A stretch of DNA of 64,000 nucleotides from Tillandsia leiboldiana (taxonomy: Eukaryota > Streptophyta > Magnoliopsida > Poales > Bromeliaceae), in assembly GCA_029204045.2 (NCBI GenBank), contig CM055076.1, positions 22,482,743-22,546,742 of the forward strand, written 5' to 3'. Made by a program: the position numbers and the translations under genes. This document shows, in pieces, positions 23,233 through 34,104 of this stretch (the stretch's first letter is position 1; every line of letters starts with the position of its first letter). The notes beneath the pieces were generated by a model. It searched no databases and was not told the DNA's origin. It was given only the letters and a program-made list of their open reading frames with translations.

Positions 23233-25691
23233 GGCCCGAATTCACTTCTTGGGTCTTTTTCTCCCACTTTCAGGCCTTCTCTCATAGAGCTCCCTTCTAT
23301 AAAGTTTCTCCTCACTCTGTGCTACATTCACCTGAGGAGTTTTGGGATTTTTGGTGGCACGCATCCTGAGGTTTCCGATTTTACGGCGCGTCGCGACGTT
23401 CCTTTTCCGGTGACTCCCTTCGACGCGTATTGTTGCGCGGACTTCCCTGGCCTACCGCGACCACCGATTTCGACGATTTTTGCACCGATGTGTTCCTAAG
23501 AGGTAGGACTTCATTTTTTGTGTTGATCGCACTCTCCCGTTTTGGGATTTTGGCATGGTTCTCGAGGCACCTCTGTGACCCCTTTTTTTTGTGTGATTTT
23601 TGGGACAGCACTTGAGTATTTTGTGGATATCTTCGCGCTCGGACATCGGATTGAGGCGTGCCTAGTCGTTTTGCATCTACACATCGCAAGGAATGTCCTC
23701 GTATTTATTCTAGATTTTTCTGAGATTTCTCTCGGAGGTAAAAACCCCATTTTTCTGGGTGTTACTGTACAGATTTTTGGTCCCTGAATTTTTTAGAGTG
23801 CCACTTTGTCTATTTTGTAACTTGGCCTACGGAACTCGGATTTGGACGTGCAGGTACTCGTTTCGATCGGCTCGACGCGAGGATCCCAGCGGTGATTTTT
23901 CGAGAATTTTTGGTCCCCATCTCGCAGGTGAAAACAGAGCATCTTTGGGACTATTTTGGGACAATGGTTAAATTGGAATATTGTGTAATTTGGGCACCTT
24001 GTGATCATTTTTGCAGTTATTGCGACTTGCGATCTTCAGAGCGGGTGAGAGAGCATTTTGGACTTGGATTTAGTGATCGAGGTGGGTGGTTGTTGTATTC
24101 CTCTTCTTTCGTATGCTCACTAGGAACATCAGAGAATTCCAATGTTAGAAAATGCCGAACCTATTATTGATAAACCTTGCATGCAATATGGGATTAAATA
24201 ATTGATAGTATCCATGTAATTGAGACATTGGTCCTTGGACATGATCATTATGCCATAATCACTCCTGTTAAAGTATTTATTTATTTGGAATAGCATGATC
24301 AGCTGTATGTTATTACTTAGTGATTATGCAAATATGGATCATCACTTTGAGACATTAGTGTTGGTACTCGTTGCTATGTCATAACTATTCATGTGAAATA
24401 GATTAAATTATTGGGACATTTGCATGCTTGATTGGACATACAGATAAGCCACTATTTACTGCTACACTATCATTGGGGTTTGACTTAGGAGAAACCATGT
24501 CGATATTTCTTCTCCTTTCCTTGTGCTACTTGTGATATTGCTCGGGTTGAGCAGGATTGTAGGATAGTGTAGCTGGGTTTGTTGAGTGCATTTGTCATAC
24601 CAGATTGTGGTTTTGGGTTATTGCGGCGACCGCGGACCTGGGGCGGTTGACCGGATGTTTGCTAGTGCATCAGATTGGGGATAGGATTCCTCTAGTGGAT
24701 GGAGTTTCCCACTTATCGATTATTATCGCATTGATTGGGGGTACGGGTTATCTTTAGTGGAGGGTTTTTTCCACTTCGATCAGAGTCGTGATCTAGTCCT
24801 ACTTTACAGTGTTACTTGTTACAGATGTTACTTTGCTCGTGCTGGTCGCTCCCCTCGAGTGCCACTCCAGAGGTGGGCCTTTGACCGAGCCATGTGTGCC
24901 GGTCTTACACTTATTTTGGGATGCGAGCCATGTGTGCCGATCCCGCGGATTCGAGCCATGTGTGCAGATTCCGCTGCTGAGATCTCGAGTTCGACAGCAG
25001 AGCAGGCAGTGCCAGTTTTTACTGGTGGATAGATTGGGTTATTCGGTCAGGCACATGTACAGATGCATTCTTATGGTTTCATACTGACTCTGCATTTAGA
25101 GGCATTTTAGTGGTAGCTTTTCATCAGCAGTTATATACTTAGCTTACCACCTCTTTTTCTCTTTTTGCCTCTGGTAGGCCTAGTGGGCATGTCTGAGTTT
25201 GAGGCTTTACCCACTAGGGGAGGCTTCTGTTTTTATAGTAGTTCTTACCCCCATCGTCTTTTTCTTTGTTTTCTCCCCTTTGTTTTGCAGAGGCCTCTGC
25301 GGGAGTTGCTGGGCCGTCAGCAGCGGATCGAGGTAAGAGGATAGCGGACTAGATAGAGAGTCCTCCCGACAGTTGCTAGCTGGAGTTTTGGTGTACCCTA
25401 TTTCTCAGACAGTTTTTTTTTTGTATTTCATTTTGGGTCTGGCTTTAGCCAGCTAGTTGTATATTTGTGGTGAGCTATGAGAGATATCTGTATTTATTTT
25501 TACAGTTGTTCTTTACTTACTTCCAGCTTTTGTCTGAGATGTAGTAGTTTTAGTTCAGCTCTGATTTTATGCTCCTTATTATCATTCTTATATCTGACCA
25601 GGTTACCGACGCTTCGTGTACGCGGAAAATACCGTGTGCACGGCGGATTTGTAGACGGACCCGGGTTCTGGTTTACACCCGGGGCGTGACA

Positions 25692-28600
25692 CCTCTTTTT
25701 CAACCATCTTCTCAGCAGCGCGGGCCAGAAGATTGGTGGAGAGCGGATGCGTGGCATACCTGGCTTCAGTGGATCTAGTTACTCGACCCTCTGCGACGCC
25801 TTCGGACATTCCGGTAGTAAGGGAATTCCCTGATGTCTTTCCGACGGAACTACCAGGAATGCCCCCCGAGCGAGAGGTTGTGTTCCCTATCGAGCTCCTA
25901 CCGTGCACGCAGCCTATCACGAAGGCGCCCTACAAAATTGCTTTCGCAGAACTGAAAGAACTTAAGGCGCAACTCGAAGACCTCTTGGATAAGGGGTTCA
26001 TCAGGCCGAGTGTGTCGCCCTGGGGCGCACCCGTACTCTTCGTGCGAAAGAAGGACGGAAGCCTACGTCTATGCGTCGACTATATGGAGATAAATAGGGT
26101 TACAGTGAAGAACAAGTATCCCCTGCCTAGGATTGACGACCTCTTCGATCAGCTACGGGGAGCAACGGTATTTTCAAAGATTGATCTGCAGTCGGGCTAT
26201 CACCAGCTTCGAGTTCGGAATGAAGATATCCCTAAGACAGCCTTCCGGACCCGATACGACCACTACGAGTTTATAGTAATGCCGTTCGGGTTCGGGCTTA
26301 CGAATGCCCCAGCGGTATTTATGGATATGATGAACAGAATCTTCAGACCCTTCCTGGACCAATTCGTTGTGGTCTTTATCGACGACATCCTGATCTATTC
26401 GCATACCAACGAGGAACACGAAGACCACTTGCGGATCATTCTCCAGACTCTCAGGGACCAGAAGTTGTTCGCTAAACTCAAGAAATGTGAATTCTGGCTT
26501 CGCGAAGTGGGATTTTTGGGGCACATAATTTCAGCGGCGGGAATTGCAGTGGATCCCAAGAAGGTGGAGTCGGTGACCAACTGGCACCGGCCGACTACAG
26601 TCATGGAGGTCCGCAGCTTTCTGGGCCTAGCAGGATACTACAGACGCTTCGTCGAAGGCTTCTCGAAGATTGCTGCCCCTCTGAACCGTTTAACCAGGAT
26701 ACTTGGACGACCCAATGCCAGGAAAGCTTCGAAGAACTCAAGAACAGGCTAACTCGGGCGCCTGTACTCGTACTACCGATACCTGGAGAGGACTTTGAGG
26801 TTTACTGTGACGCGTCACGGATCGGCCTTGGGGGTGTACTGATGCAACAGGGGAAAGTAATAGCCTATGCTTCAAGACAACTGAAAGAGTATGAACGGAA
26901 TTACCCGACGCATGATCTAGAGCTGGCCGCAGTCGTTTTCGTTCTAAAGCTTTGGAGGCACTACCTCTTTGGTGTCCACTGTAATGTGTTCTCAGACCAC
27001 CAAAGCCTTAAATACCTTTTCACCCAGAAGGAACTGAATCTGCGGCAGAGACGGTGGTTAGAGTTGCTAAAGGACTACGACCTATCAATACAATACCACC
27101 CCGGGAAAGCAAATGTAGTAGTGGATGCCTTGAGCAGGAAGGGGCAAATTGAGGAGACATCAGCAAGCGCGATTACTCAACAGGATAGCTTGATCGCGGA
27201 GTTCTCACGTTTGAGGTTGGAGGTGGTACCAGCAGGAACGGTCGCGCGACTTTTGTCCTTGATAGTCAAGCCTACGTTGTTCGAGAAAATCCGGGAGGGG
27301 CAATGGACCGATTCGCACTTACAGCTTGTCCGGGACAGGATTTCCCCGGACCAGGAGGGTGACTTTTCGGTGGGGGAAGACGGCACCCTACGTTTCCGAT
27401 GGCGGATTTGCGTGCCCGATTCGTCAGAATTGAAGGAGGAGATTTTGTCAGAGGCACACCACGCTCCCTATGCGGCACATCCGGGGGGCACAAAGATGTA
27501 CAGGGATCTCAAGCAGACCTTCTGGTGGCCTAAACTGAAGGGAGATGTAACACAGTTTGTAGCGCATTGTCTGATCTGTCAACAGATAAAAGCCGAACAC
27601 CAGCGGCCGGCAGGAAAGTTACAACCTCTACCGGTACCAGAGTGGAAGTGGGAGAGAATTACCATGGATTTTGTCACTGGGTTCCCACGTTCGCAACAGG
27701 GGCACGACGCAATATGGGTCATAGTGGACCGGTTAACCAAGTCGGCTCATTTCCTACCTATTCACACGACGTGGACTCGAGATCGGCTAGCTCAGGTCTA
27801 CATTAGCGAGATTGTGAGGTTGCATGGGGTGCCGGCATCGATCACTTCAAATAGGGACACACGGTTCGTCTCGAACTTTTGGCAGAGTCTACAACGGGCT
27901 CTAGGGACCAAACTGTATTTTAGAACAGCTTTCCACCCCCAGACGGACGGACAATCTGAGCGGGTGATCCAGACTCTCGAGGACATGCTTCGAGCCTGTG
28001 TACTTGATTTGGGGGACGGATGGTCACGCTACCTACCCCTCGTGGAGTTCGCCTACAACAATAGCTACCAGGCCAACATTCAAATGGCGCCGTATGAAGC
28101 CTTATACGGGCGACGCTGTCGATCTCCGATCTCTTGGGACGACTTAGGGGAGCGGAAGTTCTTGGGACCAGACTTGGTAGGAGAGATCGAGAAAAAGGTG
28201 CGCCTCATCAGACAGTGTTTATTGACCGCCCAGAGTCGACAAAAGAGCTATGCGGACCAGAGACGCCGCGACTTGGAGTTTCAAGTCGGGGAGCACGTGT
28301 TACTACGGGTCTCGCCATCCAAAGGAATTAAACGGTTCGGGCTGAGAGGCAAGTTGAGCCCGCGGTTCGTGGGGCCATTTGAGATCTTGGAGCGCGTCGG
28401 CCCGGTGGCTTACCATCTAGCTCTACCGCCAAACCCCGACCGAATCCACAATGTGTTCCCTGTTTCAATGCTCCGAAAATACCTCCCTGACCCGTCGCAT
28501 GTACTGGACGTCACTACTATTGAGCTTAGAGAGGACCTGAGCTTTGAGGAAACACCGGTGCGGATCCTAGCGCGGGAGGACAAAAAGTTGCGCAACCGGA

Positions 28601-28716
28601 CGATCCCCTATGTGAAGGTGCTTTGGAGAAACCAGGAAGAACGTGAAGCGACTTGGGAACTAGAGTCAAAGATGAGGGAGTGCTACCCAGATCTATTCGT
28701 CGTGGACCAGGATTAA
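25692..28716 (+). pseudogene. Ty3/gypsy element 4 pol (RT, RNase H, integrase, chromodomain)
   Basis: Same family as element A. RT: FPDVFPTELPG, FIDD at 26375-26386, GLAGYYRRF. A 6-base duplication gives MPFGFGLTNAP near 26281-26295. A deletion of roughly 14 bp near 26698 shifts the frame; the second frame runs on through RNase H (DASRIGLG, SDHQSLKY), integrase zinc-binding part, core and chromodomain-like tail to a stop at 28716. In the core the second catalytic Asp of the S-D-R-D motif is Asn (codon 27850-27852). So it has at least two independent lesions. The left side at 25692 is where element 3 inserted; the missing 5' part is not in the window. Confidence 0.93.
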
Positions 28717-28739
28717 GTTTCGAGGACGAAACTTGTTTT

Positions 28740-28749
28740 AAGAGGTGAG
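28740..28749 (+). other. Polypurine tract of element 4
   Basis: AAGAGGTGAG directly before TGATGTAATACC. It is the same sequence that lies, inverted, beside both family B LTRs, showing that families A/4 and B are close relatives. Confidence 0.7.
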
Positions 28750-28971
28750 TGATGTAATACCTGCCTTTTAAACTAGTAACTTTTATTTTATTTTATTATT
28801 TTCAGTGGTCTGGTAGGGGTTAAAAGTTTGAGAATTTCTGGGCTGACCGTCGGGGTTTGCAGATATTGTTAGGTGCTAGAGCTCGCAAAACGGTGAACGG
28901 TGGTGCGATCGGATTCGAATTCCGACCCTGGGATCTCCCAGAAATGATTTTTGAAGTTCGCTAGCAGTTTG

Positions 28972-30276
28972 TGTTAATGATTTTGTTTTGGCGTATTTCG
29001 TGAAAGTGGTTAAGTCTTGAAGATTGAAGATGAAGATGGTTGGATCATATACCTCAATCTCAAGAAAGAAGAATTCAAAAGGATCAGGTACGTTTAACTA
29101 AATATGTTTGGTGATCCGAATATCTCTTGTAGTGTAGAAACACTTGGATGGGTTTGTAATTGCATAAAAATCAAAAACTGGACATGTTATATGTTCAGGA
29201 TCCGGATCAGGGTACTTCAGTCTGGACCCCGAACATAGGTTAGTTCATGCGCAAATCCAGTCCGGAACACCCCTGGTTCAGTCCGGACCCCGAACGTGGA
29301 TTTCGCAGAAATTGCATGAACAGTCCGGACCGTGGTTCTTTCAGTCCGGACCCCGAACATGGTTTTCTGGAAAAGTTATGTTTATTGACGACAGTCCGGA
29401 CCTTACTTATTCCAGTCCGGACCGTCGACCTGAAAACTTCCAGATAAGGTTGATTTTTGATTCTTATCCTCTTCCAATGGTTTCTAAACTATAAATAGAC
29501 CCTAATCTTATCTTTTAGGGTAATCCATTTTTAAGTTTTATACTCTGGGAAATGACTGGAAAATATCAACGGAGAAAAACTTAGAAAGATCCACACATAT
29601 AGAGAAGAAAGGAAAAACTAGATCTATTCTATGTTTCTTCTTCTATATGGATTAATTTGATTCTAGGTTTTCAAACTCAAATTTTGAGTAGAATCAAATT
29701 AATGAATACTTAGATGGCATTTCAGATCTATCTATGATCTAAGTATTCGGCGGATTGTCACCACCAACTAAAACAACGATTTTCTCCAAAAATCGGCGCG
29801 TGGATTCGCGTGGCCTTGTGGATTCAAGGTGTTACCGCTCTCGTGGATTCGGAGCGAGGTACGTTCGTGGATTCGAGACGTACTACTTGGTAGAGACCGT
29901 AGATTCGGTCAGACGTCGTGGATTCTACGTTGGACGCCATGGATTCGGCGTTGGACGCAAATCGTGGAATCGAGGCGCGTTGCGAAGCGAGCGGAGAAGA
30001 TCAACTCGGAGCGTATGGAAAAAGGTTGAGTCGTGTGTGAGTACGGTATATCACCTTTGTACGTGTTTAATCTTAGTTGATTTCGCCGTGTGATCGGTCC
30101 CGTGGTTTTTTACTCCTGGTTTTGGAGTTTTTCCACGTAAAATCTTGCATGTTATTTTTCATTTCCGCATTGAGTTTTATTACGCAAAGATTTTTGAGTG
30201 TTTATTGTTTACACCTATTCATCCCCCTCTAGATATTTTTTCTCCGATTTAGATCCATATTTATCATAACCCAACA
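28972..30276 (+). repeat. Sirevirus-type Ty1/copia solo LTR (1305 bp), duplication GTTTG
   Basis: Begins TGTTAATG, ends AACCCAACA, with GTTTG on both sides (28967-28971 and 30277-30281). Large parts match, in reverse, the LTRs of the gag-only element at 35596-41993, for example TTGCATAAAAATCAAAAAC and CACCTATTCATCCCCCTCTAG. It carries a TATA box, at least six palindromic AGTCCGGACT-type repeats (about 29250-29430) and eight GTGGATTCG repeats (29800-29975). No coding part remains. Confidence 0.92.
29490..29498 (+). promoter_or_regulatory. TATA box of Sirevirus solo LTR
   Basis: TATAAATAG just downstream of the palindrome block, at the same relative place as CTATAAATAG in the gag-only element LTRs. 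Confidence 0.6.
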
Positions 30277-30689
30277 GTTTGGGCGCATCGAAATCCGTGC
30301 AGGTGATCGACACGCTTTTCGAGGCAATCTGGACCCCTCGTTTGAATCCCGATTGATTATGGTTGTGATCTGGGGATTTAGGTTTTCCCGTTTCCCATTC
30401 GTTGTGTTAGGTTATACCTGGGTGCGAGCGAAAAACCCCAATCCACAATTTCTCTTTTTTCCAAGAAGGCGGCGTAGGGATCCATGCGGAAAGACAGGGA
30501 GAGAGAAGGAGAAAAAGGTTCCCTTGCTGCGGGATCGATCGGGCGAGGAGCGGACGATCCCCTCTTCCTCCTTCTCCAGCGTAACGAAGGTGAGTTTTTC
30601 ATTTTTGTTAGGTTTTTGTTCGTCTGGGTGTTTTGTCGTCGTTCGGGGTGAGACCGTCGCGCTGCTGCCGCCACCGCGGAGCCGCCGGT

Positions 30690-31090
30690 AGCAGCGGACT
30701 GCCCGCAGGCAGCGCGCCTGCAGGCGGGCGCCGCGCGGGGTTGCCTGCAGGCAGCACCTCGTGTGGGCTGGAGCTGCGCGGGGCTGCCCGCAGGCAGGTG
30801 CCGCGCGGGTTGGTGCCGCGCGAGGCTGCCTGCAGGCAGCACCCCGCGCGGGCTAGTGCCGCGCAGGGCTGCCCGTAGGCAGGCGCCGCGCGGGCTGGTG
30901 CCGCGCGGGGCTGCCTGCAGGCAGCGCCCCGCGCGGGCTGGTGCCGCGCGGGGCTGCCCGCAGGCAGCGCGCCGCGCGGGCAGGTGCCACGCGGAGCCGC
31001 CCGCAGACAGGTCGCACCGCGCGGGCTGGGGCCGCGCGGGGCCGTCCGCAGACGGTGCGCGCCCGCACGGGTTGGTGCCGTGCGGGGAAC
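30690..31090. repeat. GC-rich minisatellite in element 4 LTR
   Basis: Repeats of GTGCCGCGCGGGGC joined to CTGCCYGCAGGCAG words, unit about 40-65 bp. Open frames over it are compositional. The core word is the same as in solo LTR 2. Confidence 0.8.
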
Positions 31091-31527
31091 TTCGCCACGC
31101 GGGTTTAACCTAGCCGTCGTCAGGGTTCTGGGACTGCATCGGCTTTCCAGTTTTGAGTCAGCGGTAGGTGTTTTGGGACTTTTTGCGTTAGTGTTACTGA
31201 TGTTTTCTTCGGGGGACGTTGTAGGTTCGGCAGGCACAAAGACGCGGACGAGCCGAGCGCCGGTCGTCACACGCAAGGTGGGTACTTTTCCGATGTTTTA
31301 GGTTTCAGAATATTTGGGAAATATTTAGACATAAAATAATTGCATGATACTTATGCTAACCCGGTTAATCCTTATGGTACGACATTATTGATCTTATGGC
31401 GACCGAGTGTCGCGGTGCTTGGTTACGATGCTCAAGGCTGCTACACGCACACCGGCGGTTTGGCCACTGCGAGGGTGTGCTTTTCCGGAAAAGTGGTATG
31501 TTGACCGAGGCGCCAAGGTGCGAGCGG

Positions 31528-31632
31528 TGCGACCCGCCGAGGTAGGTGCTCGGCGTGGTTTACCGAGGTAGGTACTCGGTCTAGTTCGCCGAGGCAGGTG
31601 CTCGGTCTGGTTGCCGGGGCAGGTGCCCGGGT
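31528..31632 (+). other. Array of four small stem-loops in element 4 LTR
   Basis: CCGAGGTAGGTGCTCGG, the same with GTAGGTACTCGG, CCGAGGCAGGTGCTCGG and CCGGGGCAGGTGCCCGG. Loop is G(T/C)AGGTG or close; stems change in a paired way in the last copy. Confidence 0.65.
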
Positions 31633-32234
31633 TAGGTTATGCAGGGGGGGGGGGGGGGGTTATCGTGGATTGCACATTGAGGAGGGAGGTTGCTCTGGAT
31701 TGTTCTTATGGTTTGCTTTAGTTACAGCCTTCCTGCATTTCATTCTTTATACCATGTGTTGCTGACTTCCCACTCTGTGACAGGTTCCTTCCGGGGTGAG
31801 AGCTAGGGCGATGGTGAGGCCGTGGCAGGAGCACTTTTGGCTCTTCGAGGCCATAGACTGTGTTTATTTTCTTATTATGCGCATTTTATTACCTGTTAGT
31901 AGCTTATTATGTGGATTTCGATACATCTGTGGGGTCGATGTGGATGTTGGAATGTTTTTCATATCTTTGTGGACACCGCTTTAAAACTCTGTGGATTTAT
32001 GGATTGCGAAAACAGTTTTGAAAATATGGGTGTCGTGTGGGCACCGTTTTAAAACTCTGTGGATTTATGGATTGCGAAAACAGTTTTGGAAAAATATGGG
32101 TGTCGTGTGGGCACCGTTTTTAAAACTTATGGATTTATCCTTTTAAACCAATCGGCCTCGTTAATTCTTGATAATCTCGTGTGCTCATGTTAGTAAACTG
32201 CTGTGGTTAAATGATTGTTGTAATCGTGACGCCG

Positions 32235-32285
32235 TGTATATACAGAGGAGACTCCGCCCGTTTGCGGGGTGAATCGGTATATGCG
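32235..32285 (+). other. Conserved LTR-end stem-loop (element 4 LTR)
   Basis: GTATATAC pairs with GTATATGC and the inner stem is CTCCGC with GCGGGG, a compensated version of the CTCTG/CAGAG stem of other copies. Confidence 0.6.
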
Positions 32286-32397
32286 GCGGGTCTGGGCACG
32301 CACCGGAGAAAAAGGACTTTCAAAAAAAATATATATATGCAAATTCACCTCTTTTCAGTGGTCGTCTTCCGCTTAATGAAACCCCCGGGGCGTGACA

Positions 32398-34104
32398 CCA
32401 CAGATGAGCCTTTCGTTATGCTTATTATTTCCAGCATTGATTGATATATCTGGACATATGTCTTATACTCTATTCTTCACTACATGTTTAGAATAGGAGT
32501 ACTAGTTTCAGTACTTAGCATGATTTACTTCAGTATCGATATCCCAGTGGGGATTCCCTCGGCTTCTCGCCGACTGTCCGGTCTACTGACCGTGGATTGA
32601 GATTCAGCATTATGATTGCTATTGAGTTTTTACTTCTTACTACTTGCTTGCATTCCAATACTTAATCCTTATATCTATATAGCCTTGATTCCACATGTGA
32701 GCTTCCCTTATACATTTTACTTCTAGTATTAGTAGATATATATCTGGACATATGTCATGCCTGATTGGTCATCAGTTCAGTTTATTCAGTATTCCTGTTC
32801 TATACTGCATGTTAGAATAGGAGTTCAGTTTCGGTATACAGTTTCTATTATATAGCTTCTATTATACAGTTTCAGTTATACTGCATCAGTTGAGATTACA
32901 GCTTTCAGCATCCTGAGTAGGATTTTCCCGGCTTGTAGCCGATGGTTCGGTCGTTTGACCGCGAGTTTGAGCATCAGCATTATGATTGCCAGAGCACTAG
33001 CTTTTCATTCACGATCGCAGTGGGTCTGATCCCCCACAATGCGTTCTTTATCGGTAAAGAGGTCGTCACATAGACCCGTGAGCCTGGTGAGATATTGATA
33101 ACATGTTAAGAGACCAACAGTGGCAATTGCCTGAGGTCCTGTTCTATGGCAGCTTAGCCTGAGGTCCTAGTGTCCAACAGTGGCAATAGCCTGAGGACCC
33201 AGCGACCAACAGTGGCATGGATTGGGTACTTATTGTTATTTAGCACTTCCAGTTTACAGCTTTGTTTACAGCATGATCATTTTCTGCTTGTCAGATTTAT
33301 CAGTTATAGCATGATCATTTTCTGCTTTTCAGATTTATCAATTATAGCATTATCAGTTCCTGCATGTCAGATTTATCATCGTACTCTTTGTTTACAGTTT
33401 TGATATTTATGGTTATCATACTTGCTCTGTTCTATCGCATGATCAGTATTATTGTTCATCGAGATTGACCAGGTTTACACGATTGCCAGTTATAGCTTAC
33501 TCAGCTTTATATGTGATACTAGCTTTATTGATCATGATACCCTGCTTTCCCTTTTGATTATTACACAGCATGCTTAGTTCAGTACAGCATATAGTTATTC
33601 AGCCTTGTGATTATAGCTTATTTTGCTATCCGCTTATTACACTATCCAGTAGGTACGACTTGCTATTTCTCGGCCCGTCGTGCCCACTGGGATACATGTA
33701 GAGTGTATCTCACACCCCCTGGGTGACCATTTTTCAGGTCAGTCGGGTGTTGAGAGATTGGGACGATCCAGTGAGCTGTCACGGTAGAGTTGACCCTGTT
33801 ATCGACTACAGATTTCCAGTATTTCATATTCAGTGCTTAGTCTGTATTATATTTTTGAAGATGTGGATTATGTGTTGTATGTTGGACATGTACTAGTTAC
33901 TTTCAGTTGTTGTTTACGTCGCCTCTGATTCAGTATTGTATTTGTATAGCCGAGCATGTACAGGGGAGACTCTATCCCAGTGGACAGAGGGTTCCCTGTG
34001 CATGTGGCGGTCTGTCTACGTCACGGGTTTCAATATATACTCTGATGATTTAAAAAAAAAAAAAAAAAAATTTCTACCGCTGTTTTGAAACTCGGGGCGT
34101 GAGA
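32398..34104 (+). repeat. 3' part of a family C gypsy LTR
   Basis: Matches the downstream half of the solo LTR at 43622-47340, for example TATTTCTCGGC near 33670 and CACACCCCCTGGGTGACC near 33712. It has internal duplications of the TCTGGACATATG to GACCG...GAGTTTGAGC segment and three CAGTGGCA...GCCTGAGG repeats (33117-33220). It ends GGGGCGTGAGA, one base off the usual GTGACA, and abuts copia RT sequence at 34105. Its left half is displaced by element 4 and is not in the window. Confidence 0.8.
33953..34005 (+). other. Conserved LTR-end stem-loop (family C, partial LTR)
   Basis: CATGTACAGGG pairs with CCCTGTGCATG and CTCTATCC with GGACAGAG. The outer stem differs from the gypsy families at several positions on both arms at once. 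Confidence 0.65.

Larger units (their letters stand above)
14074..25691 (+). mobile_element. Ty3/gypsy element 3, 5'-truncated, with two nested solo LTRs
   Basis: A Tekay/Del-type chromovirus on the plus strand. It starts abruptly in the proline/serine-rich end of gag, continues through protease, RT, RNase H and integrase with a chromodomain-like tail, and ends with polypurine tract and 3' LTR. The 5' LTR, primer site and most of gag are absent at the 14073/14074 junction. Two solo LTRs interrupt the integrase and each is bounded by an exact 5-bp duplication. Its own right flank is CCTCT (25692-25696), inside element 4. Confidence 0.9.
22355..25691 (+). repeat. 3' LTR of element 3 (3337 bp)
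   Basis: Begins TGTAGGGCCCC and ends CCCGGGGCGTGACA. U3 holds a GC-rich block with repeated CCACGTGGC words (22678-23095) and a TATA box at 23224-23232. Acceptor-like TTTTGCAG occurs near 24016 and 25289. It lacks the hairpin set of the other long LTRs as far as I can see, so it is the outgroup for that signal. No 5' partner remains in the window. Confidence 0.88.
28750..32397 (+). repeat. 3' LTR of element 4 (about 2338 bp plus insertion)
   Basis: Begins TGATGTAATACC and ends CCCCGGGGCGTGACA. It is split by a Sirevirus solo LTR and its duplication (28972-30281). Downstream parts follow the family B plan in sense orientation: donor-like AAG/GTGAGT near 30588, GC minisatellite 30690-31090, acceptor-like GTTGTAG near 31224, donor-like GTGGGTAC near 31277, GCGGT-type hairpin near 31448, four CCGAG/CTCGG stem-loops (31528-31632), a run of G near 31647, CTGAC...TGTGACAG ending near 31783, 69-bp repeats (31962-32117) and the end stem-loop. 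This LTR lies in a family C LTR (32398 onward). Confidence 0.88.

Noticed and set aside
22355..25691. Hairpin module in the element 3 LTR
   Set aside because: I looked for the end stem-loop and the GGTTTGGCC hairpin and did not find them; near the end only CGTGTGCACGG-type words occur.
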